The position numbers were made by a program, and so were the translations under genes. The notes under the pieces were generated by a model. The model was not told where the DNA came from and ran no database searches. It saw only the letters and a list, made by a program, of their open reading frames with translations. 64,000 nucleotides of DNA, taken from positions 4,030,001-4,094,000 of the forward strand of contig JAVMKO010000007.1 of NCBI GenBank assembly GCA_032164245.1, written 5' to 3'. The DNA is from Sternotherus odoratus (Eukaryota; Chordata; Testudines; Kinosternidae). This document shows, one piece after another, positions 1 through 63,343 of this stretch. Positions within the stretch are counted from its first letter, which is position 1; every line of letters starts with the position of its first letter.

Positions 1-660
1 CTTTTGACAATGAGATTAGGCAGATTTTAAAATGTTTAATTGCAAATTTCCTTGCTGAGAAATCTTTGGTACCATCTCTGCATTCATTGAAACCAGTGCA
101 TAGAAGTGTAGTGTATAGGAGAGGGGGGATTCATTGTTTAAAGTTCCCTGCCATATATTACAACACCACTAGATAGCAGTGTGAAAAATCACTATTCCTT
201 CATTCATACCTGGGCAAATACAATATACAAAAGACATTAGTTCATCTGGTCCTCATTCTAACCAGCTGGCTTCACACTTGATAGATAAATTGCAAAGCAG
301 TTGCCTGTGAGTCAGTGCATACCTCAACATAACCTATGCAAACTCCCTGGCAGGGTTTTATGTGTAGTAATTGTAGTTGGAAACTCACAATGTAGTTTTT
401 AATGAATTGATTAAAACTTTGATGTATATCCTGGCACTTCTGAAAATCCCCCCCAAAAAAACAAAACAAAAAAAATCCCAAACCCTTCTTCTTCTTCTTC
501 TCCTCTTCGCTCCTGGTGGAGCATAAGGCACCAACCATTCTTCTCCATTTGCTGAAGATTTGGTTGACGTTTCTGTAGCATTTGTTTTTTACATGGTGGG
601 TTGCTAGCCCAACGCAAAACCTTCCTCCTTTCACATCTTGGGCTTGGGACCAAGCAATGG
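1..660. other. Unassigned intergenic DNA
   Basis: I see no gene or repeat family that I can name here. The region is AT-rich, with a short purine/pyrimidine run near 480-510. Open frames on both strands are short, lack recognisable domains and run through simple sequence, so I treat them as chance. Confidence 0.5.
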
Positions 661-664
661 CGGA

Positions 665-1029
665 GTTCCCAGACCCTTCAAAACTCTTTAAAAATCCCCA
701 AAGACCCAATGTTTCTGAAAACCAAAGTCTCCAGCACATCTGAAAATCCCCAAATCCCAGGCCCATCCCCCAAACTCTGGCACCTCCAAAAACACCCTAA
801 ACCCCCACACTTAAAAAAACCCTAAAGCACCAGCACCTCCAGAAAACCCCAAACCATGTCATTTCTGAAAAGCACAACCACCCACCCCAACACCTCTGGA
901 AACTCCAGAAGCCCCAACATATTCAAAAAACCCACAAAAGCCTTGAAGCAAATCCTGAAAATTCCAAATACCCCAGCACCTCTGAAAACCTGAAAAGGTC
1001 TGGCACATCAGGAAATCCCCAAAATCCCA
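665..1029. repeat. Degenerate short-period satellite, left block
   Basis: Diverged tandem repeat with a period of roughly 25-32 bases, built around the words 'cagcacctctgaaaa' and 'aatccccaaa'. The same words resume at 1730-2180 and again at 3178-3245, so the three blocks look like one array later split by two insertions. Unit lengths vary, which suggests an old array. Open frames inside it are by-products of the repeat. Confidence 0.75.
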
Positions 1030-1725
1030 TGTGATGGGGTGTTCATCCCCACACAAGAGTGGAAGGGAATAATGGAGGTTTCCCTGGGCCTGCTACACCC
1101 TATCGTAGAAAGAAGTGGAAGTTAGTCCTCCAAGTGGTCTAGAAAGTCTGTCCAGGAAGCAGCCAATTGGGGGAGAGGCTGCATGAAGCAGCCAATCAGG
1201 GCCCAGCAGGCTAATACAAAAGGAGTTGCAGGACAGAACAGGGTCAATAGCAGGGGTTCAAGAAGTTAGGACTTGGTTCTTAGCAGGCTGTAGAAAGGGT
1301 AGTATCTTAGGCTGAGCAATTCTAGCAAGGGAGCTCCTGGGGCTTGCCTGCTGAATACCCTGAAAAGAGGGTGAAGAATGTGCTGGGGCTATGGGAAAGT
1401 GATCTAGATAATTGAAGCAGCATTGAGTTTAAAGAGATATAGCAGGAGACTGCTATCTACAGAGCTCCTTAGTTGGGTGGGCACACTCCTTGCCCATTCA
1501 CCACTGGGAAAGTAGCCAGAACAATGGGCTGAACCTCGGAAGGGGGGAAATGCAGACAATGACCAGGCCAGAGATTGGAGTTATGAAGAGGACACTGATT
1601 CTTAGACTGAGGTAGGTTTGCAGGTGGAGATGATGATGGGAGAGGGACCACCTGGAAAGGGTGTACAGGGTGGTGGAGCTAATCCCCAGGATGGCCAGCA
1701 GGAGGCACCACTGTGGTGTGTGGAC
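1030..1725 (+). mobile_element. LTR-like insertion in the satellite, 3' end unclear
   Basis: Non-satellite DNA interrupting the array. It opens with TGTGATGGGG and continues with a 'ccccacac' stretch, resembling the start of the better-defined LTR at 26200. Near 1160-1225 it has two 'ccaat' boxes followed by 'aatacaaaagg', an arrangement like an LTR promoter. I cannot find the expected TCACA end; satellite resumes near 1726-1740, so the 3' end is probably deleted or diverged. No gag or pol is visible. It could be another dispersed repeat. Confidence 0.4.
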
Positions 1726-1729
1726 CCCA

Positions 1730-2180
1730 GCACTGCTGAAAATTTTGAAATCTATGAAATTCCTAATACCCTAATACTCCAAAAATCCTCCACCCCAAAA
1801 GCCTAGGACCCTCCAAAACTCCTGAGAACGGGAGGGTACTGGGATTTTTGGAACAATCCCAAAAGCTCTGGCACCTCTGAAAACCTACAGTTCCCCAGCA
1901 TCTCTGAAAATATTGGAACCCCCAAAGCCCTGGCACTTGTGAAAGTCCCAACAATATGAAATGGCCCTTCCAAAAGTTCAGAAGCCTCCGGGCAACAGCT
2001 CCAGCACATCTGAAAATCATGAAATCACAACCCCAGCACCTCTTAAAAAGCCCCCGGCACCTCCTGAAGTTCACAAACCCTGGAATCTCCAAAACCCCAA
2101 AGAGCAGGGGCACTACTGAAAAGCCCAAGAGACCCCACACCTTTGAAAATCCCTAAAGCCCTGACACCTCTAAAAACCCT
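1730..2180. repeat. Degenerate short-period satellite, middle block
   Basis: Continuation of the array at 665-1029, with the same 'cagcacctctgaaaa' type words spaced about 25-32 bases apart. It ends at the target site of the insertion that begins at 2181. Confidence 0.75.
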
Positions 2181-3176
2181 GTAACATACCAGGGTATAAT
2201 CCATGCTAATGAGTAGCTGTGTTGCCCCTGCCCTTGAGTCCCTTACAATGCCTTGCTGGAACAGCTCCTATTTGAGCTGCTCACAAACAGCCTCCCAGCA
2301 GGCAAGCCGCACCCTGAGTGTCTGTGTGTAACTGCAGCCTGCCAGCCACACCTGGGTTAACCCAGGCTGGTGAGACCCAGAGTGTATCATTAGAGGGTGA
2401 CCCCAGTCCTAGATTTTCCTTCCAAAAATGTATGTCCTGTACTGCCCAGCCCTCTCCTGGACAAGAATAATATGCACACAACATGCTACCCAGAGACTTC
2501 AGTTTAAAAATACTGGATTACATAAACCAAGCTTACTAACTAGAGAGAGATTTTAAGCGAGTACAAGTAATGAAGCCTAAAAGTCAGAGTGGTTACCAGA
2601 AAAATAGAGACACTTACTAATACTTAACAAACTGTATCCGATTCAAGCAAAGTTTCTCACCATATGCTCTTAGCAGTTTTATTGACCAAACCCTGTAGGC
2701 CAAGACACCTTCCTCAGAGTCCTTTGTCCATTCAGGTGAAATGATGTGATAGGCAGGGGATATAGAGGGGGAGCTTTTAGGGTGTTTTCCCCTCCTTTTT
2801 ATAGTTGCAGTCCCCCTCCCCCCCCCCCCCCCGAAAAGTTTTCTAGTGGAGAACCAAGAGACAGTCTGTATGGAAGGATGTTCCCTGCTGGGTTTTTTTC
2901 CCCCACCTGTTTGTTTCCCTTCCTGCCTGATGACTCTGTTTACTGCTTAATTTGCATTTAAGCAAAGCACACATTCCTTTGTTTAGCATGGATTTGTTTG
3001 CCAACCTCAGTTGGGTAGAACTGTGGCATTTGCAACATGTGGTAGTAACATCATATAGGGAAAGTTTCCACACTGACTAGCAAATTATGAGTTATCCAAT
3101 GATGCCTTAAACTATGTGCCTCATACAAAAATTAATACAATAGTCTCTAGGGTGTGAACATGGGTCATTCTGTTAC
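2181..3176 (+). mobile_element. Solo LTR-like insertion with 5-bp target duplication
   Basis: A 996-bp block inside the satellite with inverted termini GTAACA and TGTTAC. The flanks carry a perfect direct repeat ACCCT (2176-2180 and 3177-3181). The terminal base is ambiguous, because reading the element as TG...CA would shift the flanks by one. A related sequence covering only the first ~200 bp recurs at 62866-63066, so this is a dispersed family. No internal retroviral coding sequence is present, as expected for a solo LTR. It holds a poly-C tract near 2816-2832. Confidence 0.6.
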
Positions 3177-3177
3177 A

Positions 3178-3245
3178 CCCTCAAACCAGGACACCTTCAA
3201 AAATCCAGAACCCGCAAGCACCTTAGAAAATCATGAAACATGAGA
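3178..3245. repeat. Degenerate satellite, right block
   Basis: Short continuation of the 665-2180 satellite beyond the LTR-like insertion ('accaggacaccttcaaaaat' type words). It shows that the insertion split a pre-existing array. Confidence 0.6.
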
Positions 3246-3308
3246 TCTCTGCTACCTCTGAATTTTGAAACAACAAAAGCTTGTTGACATTTCAGCTTTG
3301 GAGTACCA

Positions 3309-3451
3309 ATGGGCAGAGATTTGGGAGGGAGGGGGCAGATAGGAGGTGAAGGCCTAGGCTGTTTGGGGAGGCATAGCCTTCCCTACCTAGCCCTCCATAC
3401 CATTTCACAACCCCAATGTGGCCCTCGGGCCAAAACGTTTGCCCACCCCTG
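3309..3451. mobile_element. hAT-type MITE fragment, right end
   Basis: The right end reads GTTTGCCCACCCCTG, the reverse complement of a hAT-like terminus CAGGGGTGGGCAAAC. The preceding 'ggccctcgggccaaaacg' stretch is typical of that class of short elements. No matching left terminus is visible, so the copy is truncated. Confidence 0.5.
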
Positions 3452-3639
3452 CACTAGCCTATTTACTGCAATGGGTCCTGCTGAACTCATGGCCGAGTGG
3501 TGTGGGAAAAGGTCCTACCATGGAGGAAGAAATAAGGCAGCCCTCCCTAGAAACCTTTGGAAGAGGATTGCAGAGCCTCTCCATGAAAGTTATGATGATA
3601 TGATGCCCTAAACAAACTGCTTTGCATGCCCCACTTCCC

Positions 3640-4830
3640 AACTAACCCCACAGGGGAATAAAAAGCAGATGCCAACTCTGTGTTTGTACTGCTACCTCTT
3701 CTTGAATGAGTAAAACAATGAAAAGTTGATACTTTTGTCTTGTTGGCTTGGGCTGGGTGCCATCTTTACATTTAAACATTGTAAGGAAAAATGTGTTTAC
3801 GCACTTAAAGTTCCTTTCCCCTTCATCAGGTTTATCTGTGCCCACCTGACAGGACTGGCTAGACGTGGCAGAGTCTCCAACAGATCCTGGTTCTCAGCAT
3901 AACTGGAGTCCCCTGCCGTGTCTCTCTACTTCTCCTCCTCCACTTCTCATTGTCCATGGCAGCGATCGCTGTCTTGAGCTCCTCCAAGGTATCCACAATG
4001 GTCTGGGAAGGGCTGATAAGTATGGCACGTGGTTTGTTATAGAAGTGGCATGTCTGCAGGACAGTACCAGATCTATTGTGCCCCCTGGCCTTGTGGTATC
4101 CCTGGTGAAGTTCCTTCGCTTTCAGGTGTGTCTGCTGCTGGTCCCTGTTGTACCACTTTGCCTATGGCCCCTGTGTAAACTGCTTATAGTTGTCCTCATT
4201 TCTACACATGGACTGTAACTGTGCTTACCCTCCTCTCCCTCACGGACCCAGGACATCCAATACCTCCCATCTATTCCATGCAGGAGCACATCTGATCTGA
4301 GTACCTCTGTGTGTGTGTGTGGAACCACCGTGTTTGTTGGGAAGTTGCATGCAACAAGGGAGAGCTGTTGGGTGTACTTGCTAATGAGAAAAAGACATTT
4401 AAAAAATGCAGCAGGTGTAACCTTTGACCTGTGGGCAGTGTGAAGTTTATAATTGCAACCAGAGCGGTCATTGTTGCAGGGAATGCTGCATTGTAGGACA
4501 GCATCTGGAGAACTGTTAGGGTTGAAACAGGTCATGCATTGTCTATGTTCACACTGCATTGACCTTGGTAGGTTGGCTGTGAATCTACCCAAGCACTTGC
4601 GTCGACTGGAGACAAATTTGAATGCAGATAAACAACCAGGTTGACACAAGACTCTACCTAACTTTGTAGCATAGAGCAGGCCTTGGTGACTTAGGAGCGC
4701 TGCAAACCCAAATTGAATTGTACAGCCTGATGGAAGCATTTCGGCTTTTTTGACTTGTGGACGTTCACTATAGCCAATGGTGGTAGTGGTTGCAAATATA
4801 GTGCAAATATAAAGTGGTTGCACATGCTAA
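3640..4830 (-). other. Unrecognised minus-strand open region, possible decayed repeat
   Basis: The minus strand has an open frame of 233 codons (4122-4823) and shorter ones nearby. I recognise no domain in the translation. It is rich in Cys, Ser and Thr with no conserved spacing. The block has a different texture from its surroundings and may be the decayed end of a DNA transposon, but I see no terminal repeats. I do not call it a gene. Confidence 0.25.
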
Positions 4831-5480
4831 TTGCTGATCAGTTTTGTTTCTGTGAAGTTCTACCTGAACCTGTATTTTAGAGCATTAGATCCCCAATGTG
4901 AAACCTCTTACTACAAAAAGTCTCTGTGTAAAAGCTGACATTCTACTGACCGCTAGAGCTGGCTTCCCTTTGAATTAGGAGAGGAGGTTGTAGTAGAGCA
5001 TTCCCTGTGTGGGGCCCTCAGTTCTGGAAATCTTCCCCTCTTGGTTCAAAATAGTTAGTCTATTGAGGTACACTTTACTATGTGATTTGCTGCTGGGGGG
5101 TGCTTTGGGTGGTATCAGAAGTGTAGGTCAGAAGGAAACGTAGAGAATTAATGTTGTTGCCATAATTGTGCAGGCGGGCCTCTTTGTTCTTAATATATTT
5201 CTACAATTGGGAAAAACTAAAGAGAGAAGTGCAAAGCAGACCCTTTAGCAATTTAGGAAACTAATGACCTAGCAACATGCACATAAAGAATCAATTTAAA
5301 TAACGATATTGTAAGATAAATGAAATGTTAAAATAATATCGAGCACGCTGCCTAAAGTAGCAAAGATAAAGCCATGAGGGCAGGAAAGTGTTTTAACTGT
5401 TTCTAACAACACTAAACCGAACCACAGGGATTAGAGTTTTAAATTCAGACTATTCTACAGGAAGTGGGGAGGACATCCCT
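4831..5480. other. Unassigned intergenic DNA
   Basis: AT-rich sequence in which I see no coding region and no repeat family that I can name. Confidence 0.4.
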
Positions 5481-5483
5481 GAG

Positions 5484-5582
5484 ACCTGGTCTACACTAGA
5501 CAATTAACTTGGTTTAAATACATTGGTTAGGGGTGTGAAAAATCCACACCCTTGAGCAAAGGAGTTAAACTGACCTAAGTCC
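5484..5582. mobile_element. Possible short non-autonomous DNA element
   Basis: Starts with 'gacctggtctacactag' and ends near 'ctgacctaagtccctgtg'. Sequences of the same style ('ttaggtcagcttaacta', 'ttgctca') occur at 43808-43925 and 52447-52620, so this is probably a dispersed family. Boundaries are approximate. Confidence 0.35.
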
Positions 5583-5769
5583 CTGTGCATAAAGGGCTAG
5601 TTGTGGCTGTAGTGTCTTAAGTGTAAAAGAACCCCCCCTTCTGATGCAGGTGGTGAGAGGGAACTGAATGGTGGGTGAGGCTGCACTTTCCTTATGCCCC
5701 TGGGTGAGGTATGCAGACCGCTCCACTGGACACTGCTGGCTAAACGGTTCTCTGGACCCACACACACGA

Positions 5770-5790
5770 GGTGTGTGTGTGTGTGTGTGT
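5770..5790. repeat. (GT)n microsatellite
   Basis: Short GT dinucleotide run. Another, interrupted GT/GA run lies at about 6149-6182. Confidence 0.9.
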
Positions 5791-5846
5791 ATCTATACAC
5801 ACAAGTGGGATTCACATGACTGGTACTCAAAGAAGCAGGAAGGATT

Positions 5847-5990
5847 ATTAACCCCCATTTTACAGATGAGGAATTGAGGCACAGAGAGAGTAAATGATTT
5901 GCCTAAGGTCACCTGGTGAACCTGTGGCAGAGCCAAGAACTGAACCACAATGTCCTGAGCCCTGGTGCAATGTCTCAGCCACAAGACTGT
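5847..5990 (+). mobile_element. MIR-type SINE
   Basis: Contains the MIR core signature 'cattttacagatgagga', then 'ttgaggcacagaga', 'ggtcacctggtgaa' and 'ggcagagcc', in the usual order on the + strand. Diverged and 5' truncated. Confidence 0.8.
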
Positions 5991-7557
5991 TAGAGATGCA
6001 CAGAGAGTAAGTAGCTCCTTCAGGTGACCGATGTGTTTACAAAATGTAGGACAAAACACCATTTGATGTAAAATTGACAGAAATTGGTCCTGGAAGCCTG
6101 GTTTCTAAGGGACATCTGTTTACCCTGGAACCATGAACTCTCATTTTTGTGTGTGTGTGTATGTGTGTGTGTGAGAGAGAGATCTCACAATTTTCTGCAG
6201 AGTCCTTGCAAATTTTTGCCTTTAACAGGGGCCCCCATCTCCCACCCTTTCAAAGAGCCCTGAGGCTGCCCTCAGTCAAAATGGCCACCATTTGCCTTCA
6301 GTGCTGCATGTGACTGAGGATGCCCCTAATAAAGATGGCCACCATGCTCTTTCTTCCCCCACCCCCTCCCCGCCCGCATTTTGCTACCTTTAGGGAGGAT
6401 GGCCAGTAGGGTGACTGAGAATAGAGAAGGGGGTACAGGAGAATGAACAGGGGGATGGGAAAGGAGATATAGGGCAGAGTGATGGGTATTGCTGGATGAT
6501 GTGGGGTGTAGGGGGGAGAAGCTGAGGAGACTTGTAGGGGCTATTCAGGGCAGGAAGTAAACAGAAGGAAGAGGAGAATGTGGGGTACAGGAGGGAGACT
6601 GACCAAAAGTACCAGGCGACATGAGCAAAGGAGGAGACTTTGAGGGAACATTTTAGGGCTATAGGTGTAGTGTGGGGGAAATATAGAGGGTGGGAGATAA
6701 AATAATCAGGGAAGTCCTGAGAGAGAAAACAGTGCTAAAAATAGTCAATGGGAAGGCTTGCAGTATTTTTAAAAGTTAAATTGCATGTCAACATTTGAGC
6801 ATGAAATGATCATGCAAATTAAGTGTAGGTGCCTCCTTCTAAAAACAAAATGATCATTATAATGTAATTATTTGCAAGCCAATTATTCTGGGAGTCTGAC
6901 TCCTGACTTTTTAATGTTTGAGGTTAGCAATATATATTTAATTTATAAGCATTTGAGCTATTTGGATGACTGCATAGTTATATATGATGATGGAGAACAA
7001 GAAACAGTTTAAAAGGGTTTTGTTTTTGGAGATGGCTGTCAGAAAGATGTTGTGAGCAAAATGTTTCACAGGTCTGCCCCCCTCCCTCCCGCCCCACTAT
7101 GGCTGGCCCTGTGTCCTTGACCAAGTGTGATTAAATATTGGTTGGAATGAATAATAAAATTCATAACTGATTTAAAAAATCAGTTTTGAGCATGCTCAGT
7201 AGCATGTACTATGGGTTTTTTTAAAGCTAAGATTAATGATTCCCTACCCTCTTTGTGACATCACTGCATATTTCACTACTCAAGAGTCAAAGAAGACTGG
7301 CAGAGTAGGCACAAGGACATAGCTACTATCATGCTGTTGTTTTGCTGAGGTGGATTGTTTTGTGTGTAGCAATGAAACATAATTATCCACAAATAATGCC
7401 TTACAAGCAGGGAAAGGAGGAGGTCACAGATGTGGGTCTCACAATTTGGGGGGTTATTTTTAACTTTTCCAGCATTCTTCAAATTCTAACTTTTTTTTAT
7501 TTTAAAACAACAACTTGTTTTCGGTTCCTGCGATTGAAATCACCTCTGTGTAAACTA
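5991..7557. other. Unassigned intergenic DNA
   Basis: No gene recognised. 6220-6360 holds two related words 'aaaatggccaccat' and 'aagatggccaccat', which resemble YY1 sites but may just be an internal duplication. 6390-6680 is purine-rich on the + strand. The remainder is AT-rich. Confidence 0.4.
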
Positions 7558-7570
7558 AAGGGGAGTCAAG

Positions 7571-7690
7571 AATCGGAGAGGTAGCCGTGTTAGTCTGGAA
7601 TAGCAAAGGTAACAAAGTCCTGTGGCACCTTAAAGACTAACTATAAAGTTTTGAAGCATAAGCTTTTGTGGGCTAATACCCACTTCGTTG
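7571..7690 (-). mobile_element. Penelope-like 3' end fragment
   Basis: Contains 'gtagccgtgttagtctgg', 'tcctgtggcaccttaaag' and 'tgggctaatacccacttcg'. These are the terminal words of the element at 36181-36747, where a GIY-YIG coding end shows the orientation; here they lie in reverse complement. No coding part is present. Confidence 0.65.
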
Positions 7691-7790
7691 GAGTGTGGCT
7701 GCCCTGTTAACTCAGCTTTACAGATAACCGTCTCCAAATCCATATCTGACTCCCCTTCACAAAAGGTCACTTTACTAAAACAGAATCATA

Positions 7791-7866
7791 GACTATCAGG
7801 GTTGGAAGGGACCTGAGGAGGTATCTAGTCCAACCCCTGGCTCAAAGCAGGACCAACCCCAGCTTC
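7791..7866 (-). mobile_element. CR1 LINE 3' end fragment
   Basis: Reverse complement of a CR1 tail: 'gggttggaagggacctgagg' and 'ctagtccaacccctggctca' are the typical antisense words. 5' truncated. Confidence 0.85.
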
Positions 7867-8005
7867 AAATCACTTTCAATGCCCAGTTTGAATGACTGAG
7901 GCGAATATTAATCCCAGGTGTTTTCCTTTGATCTGAAAAACATAAAACTAAAGGAAGAGCTCTGTTAATGTAACATGTAAACTGCTGAACAGGATTTATT
8001 TTAAG

Positions 8006-8124
8006 GATCAGAGAGGTAGCCGTGTTAGTCTGGAATAGCAGAGGTAACAAAGAGTCCTGTGGCACCTTAAAGACTAAAAGTATTGAAGCTTTCCTGGGCT
8101 AATACCGCTTGGTCGGCTGCAAGT
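8006..8124 (-). mobile_element. Penelope-like fragment with 12-bp target duplication
   Basis: A 119-bp insertion carrying the same terminal words as the copy at 7571. It is bounded by a perfect 12-bp direct repeat ATTTATTTTAAG at 7994-8005 and 8125-8136. The exact duplication shows a real retrotransposition event of a very short copy. Confidence 0.75.
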
Positions 8125-9068
8125 ATTTATTTTAAGTCATCAGAACCTGCCCCCAGTGAAGGTTGCTGCAGCACCAGCCTGTGTATCTTACCCCCAGAAA
8201 CACGGAGTTAGTAAACAATTGCTTTTGTTTGTGTCATGCACACCGGCGCACAGGTGACAGAAGCCTTCACCCCCCCCCCCCGGCTTTTTAAAGGTTAATG
8301 TCAGGTTGCATCAGCCCAGGAGAGGGGCTGGGAGGCAGGGGAAAGGTTCAGGCCGGGCGCCCTGTGGGTCGAGGGGGGTCGGGGTTCTCCGCTCCCGGAG
8401 GGGCCGGCGGGGGCTAGCACATGGCCGGGCCGAACAATCCCGGGAAGTACAAGCCCCCGCTCCCCCGTCCCGCCCCCCGCAGCCGGCCCGCCCGCGGGTC
8501 TCGTCCCGGCGCCTTCTTCCCACCCCGGCCCCGGCTCTGCAGCGTGTGGGCCCGGGCGGGGCCCTTCTCCAGCCCCCCCTGCTCCCTCCGTGCCCCGGCT
8601 GGGGATCCGCGGGCGCTGGGGGGGCGATGGGCGCCCGGCCGGGGCGGAAGCCGGCGGCGGGCGGGGCGGTGCCGCGCTCCCGTCCCCCCCTCGCTGCCGT
8701 GTATTTCCTCTTCCTCCCTCCCTGCAGCAGCAGCAGCGGCGGCCGCCGGGCGGGCGGGGGGAGGGACGGAGGCGGCGGCGGCGGGGGCCGGGAGCGGGAG
8801 GCGCCCAGACCCGAGCGGCGGCGGCGCAGCGGAAGCGGGGGCCAGGGGAAGGAGGCGGGGGGCGGCGCTAGGAGCCGGCGGGGCCCGACCAGAGTCACCG
8901 TGTCACGGCGCCCGGGAAGCTGCCGGATCCGCCCCCTGGAGAGGCCGGGGCCGCCGCAACCGACCCCCCCGCCCGCCGCCTCCTCCCGCCCGCGCGGGGC
9001 CCAGGCCGAGCGGCGCCGAGCAGCCTGGGGAGCCCGGGACGGGCCTGGGCCGCCGCCTCTGAACTAGG

Positions 9069-61989
<52,921 letters not shown>

Positions 61990-62865
61990 GTAAGAGTCCT
62001 AATTCCTTATTTTCCCTTTAGAGTTTTTCTCCACACTCAGTGACAAAACCTAAGAAAATGGCTGCTCTGCTTGTCCATATTTGCTCTGTGCGCATGCACG
62101 CTTGTGTGCATGAGCACGCGCCATGACCAGAAATTCTCTCCCTTCCCCCAAATGAGAAGATTTTTATTGATAGCAATGTGCTTTCTTCCAAGATAAAGTT
62201 GAAAGTTCAAACCAGTTTGTCCTATGAGGTGATGCTTCCAAATTTAGCAGTCTTAAAAAATAGTTTACTAAAAGTTCAATAACAAGCCTCTAGTTGAGTT
62301 GTATAGAAGTATTGAACCCAGGACCTCTGAATCTAAAAACTCTGGTCCTTTTAAATTCCAAAGGTGTCTCGGACAGCTTACCTGCATGCATTGTGTTATA
62401 TTTTAAAAGTGAACAGTGTTTTCAAAATCCATTATCTACCCCAATACTCCTAATCTGTATTTGTCACATGTATAGAATTACTCTTGGAGAAGATTAGGTA
62501 TCTGAATCTTTTCTCCACACAAAAACACTATACTTCAGTGGTCATCAGGATTAAATAAGATACATTTTTATAGTAATGATAAACTTTGAAATGTTTTCTG
62601 TTTGCATTCAGACTGCAGACTGAATGGCAGATTTGCTAATTTTAATATACATTTTAAAAGATTACCAAGCACGTACAAAGATGGTCTGTTGTAATTGTAA
62701 ACTTTTGGGGCAGCTTCTGGTCAAACAGTTTGGGGAGAGGAAAGTCTCTTGTTTTCAAGTTCCAAATATTCATTTGTGGATGTTTCGGGTGTACCTGGAT
62801 ACCTTTTAAGTATTATTGTTCCACTTTTATGATTCAGCGGGGGGAAGAACTTGTATGTAATGTTA
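61990..62865. other. Intron 5 sequence, unassigned
   Basis: Starts with the exon 5 donor. Mostly AT-rich; a short CpG/GCAC-rich stretch near 62085-62125. No further KCMF1 exon recognised. Confidence 0.5.
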
Positions 62866-63066
62866 GTGACAGACCAGGGTACGGTCCAGATTAATGAGCA
62901 GCTGCTGTCACCCCTGCCGTGCAGCCTTGAGCACCTTACAATGCCTTGCTGAAGTAGCTCCTACCTGGGCCACTCTCAGCATGCAAGCCACACCCTGAGT
63001 GTCTGTGTGTAACGGCAGCCTGCTAGCCACATCTGGGTTACACTCTGGCTCTCACCAGCCTGGGTT
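62866..63066 (+). mobile_element. Partial LTR, relative of 2181-3176
   Basis: 'gtgacagaccagggtacggt', 'ccttacaatgccttgctg', 'ccacaccctgagtgtctgtg' and 'ggcagcctgctagccacat' align with the first ~200 bp of the element at 2181. The rest of the LTR is absent. Divergence between the two is clear, so they are separate old insertions or subfamilies. Confidence 0.6.
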
Positions 63067-63156
63067 ATCGTATGTCCCTCTCCTAAACAATACAATAAAG
63101 AAAGATGGAAGAAAATTATGACTTGTAATGTGAAAGGGCAGTAGGGGGGAGGAAGG

Positions 63157-63343
63157 GTAGCTCAGTGGTTTGAGCATTGGTCTGCTCAACCCAGGGTTGA
63201 GAGTTCAATCCTTGAGGGGGCCATTTAGGGATATGGGGCAAAAATCTGTTGGATGATTTCATTGGGGATTGGTCCTGCTTTGAGCAGGGGGTTGGACTAG
63301 ATGACCTTATGAGGTCTCTTCCAACCCTGATATTCTATGATCA
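63157..63343 (+). mobile_element. tRNA-derived SINE of the turtle Cry type
   Basis: Begins 'gtagctcagtggtttgag', an RNA polymerase III box A, followed by box B-like 'gagttcaatcc'. The tail 'gggttggactagatgacctt' and 'ttccaaccctgatattctat' is a CR1 3' end. A tRNA head fused to a CR1 tail defines the cryptodiran turtle SINE family and is the best lineage marker in the window. Confidence 0.88.
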
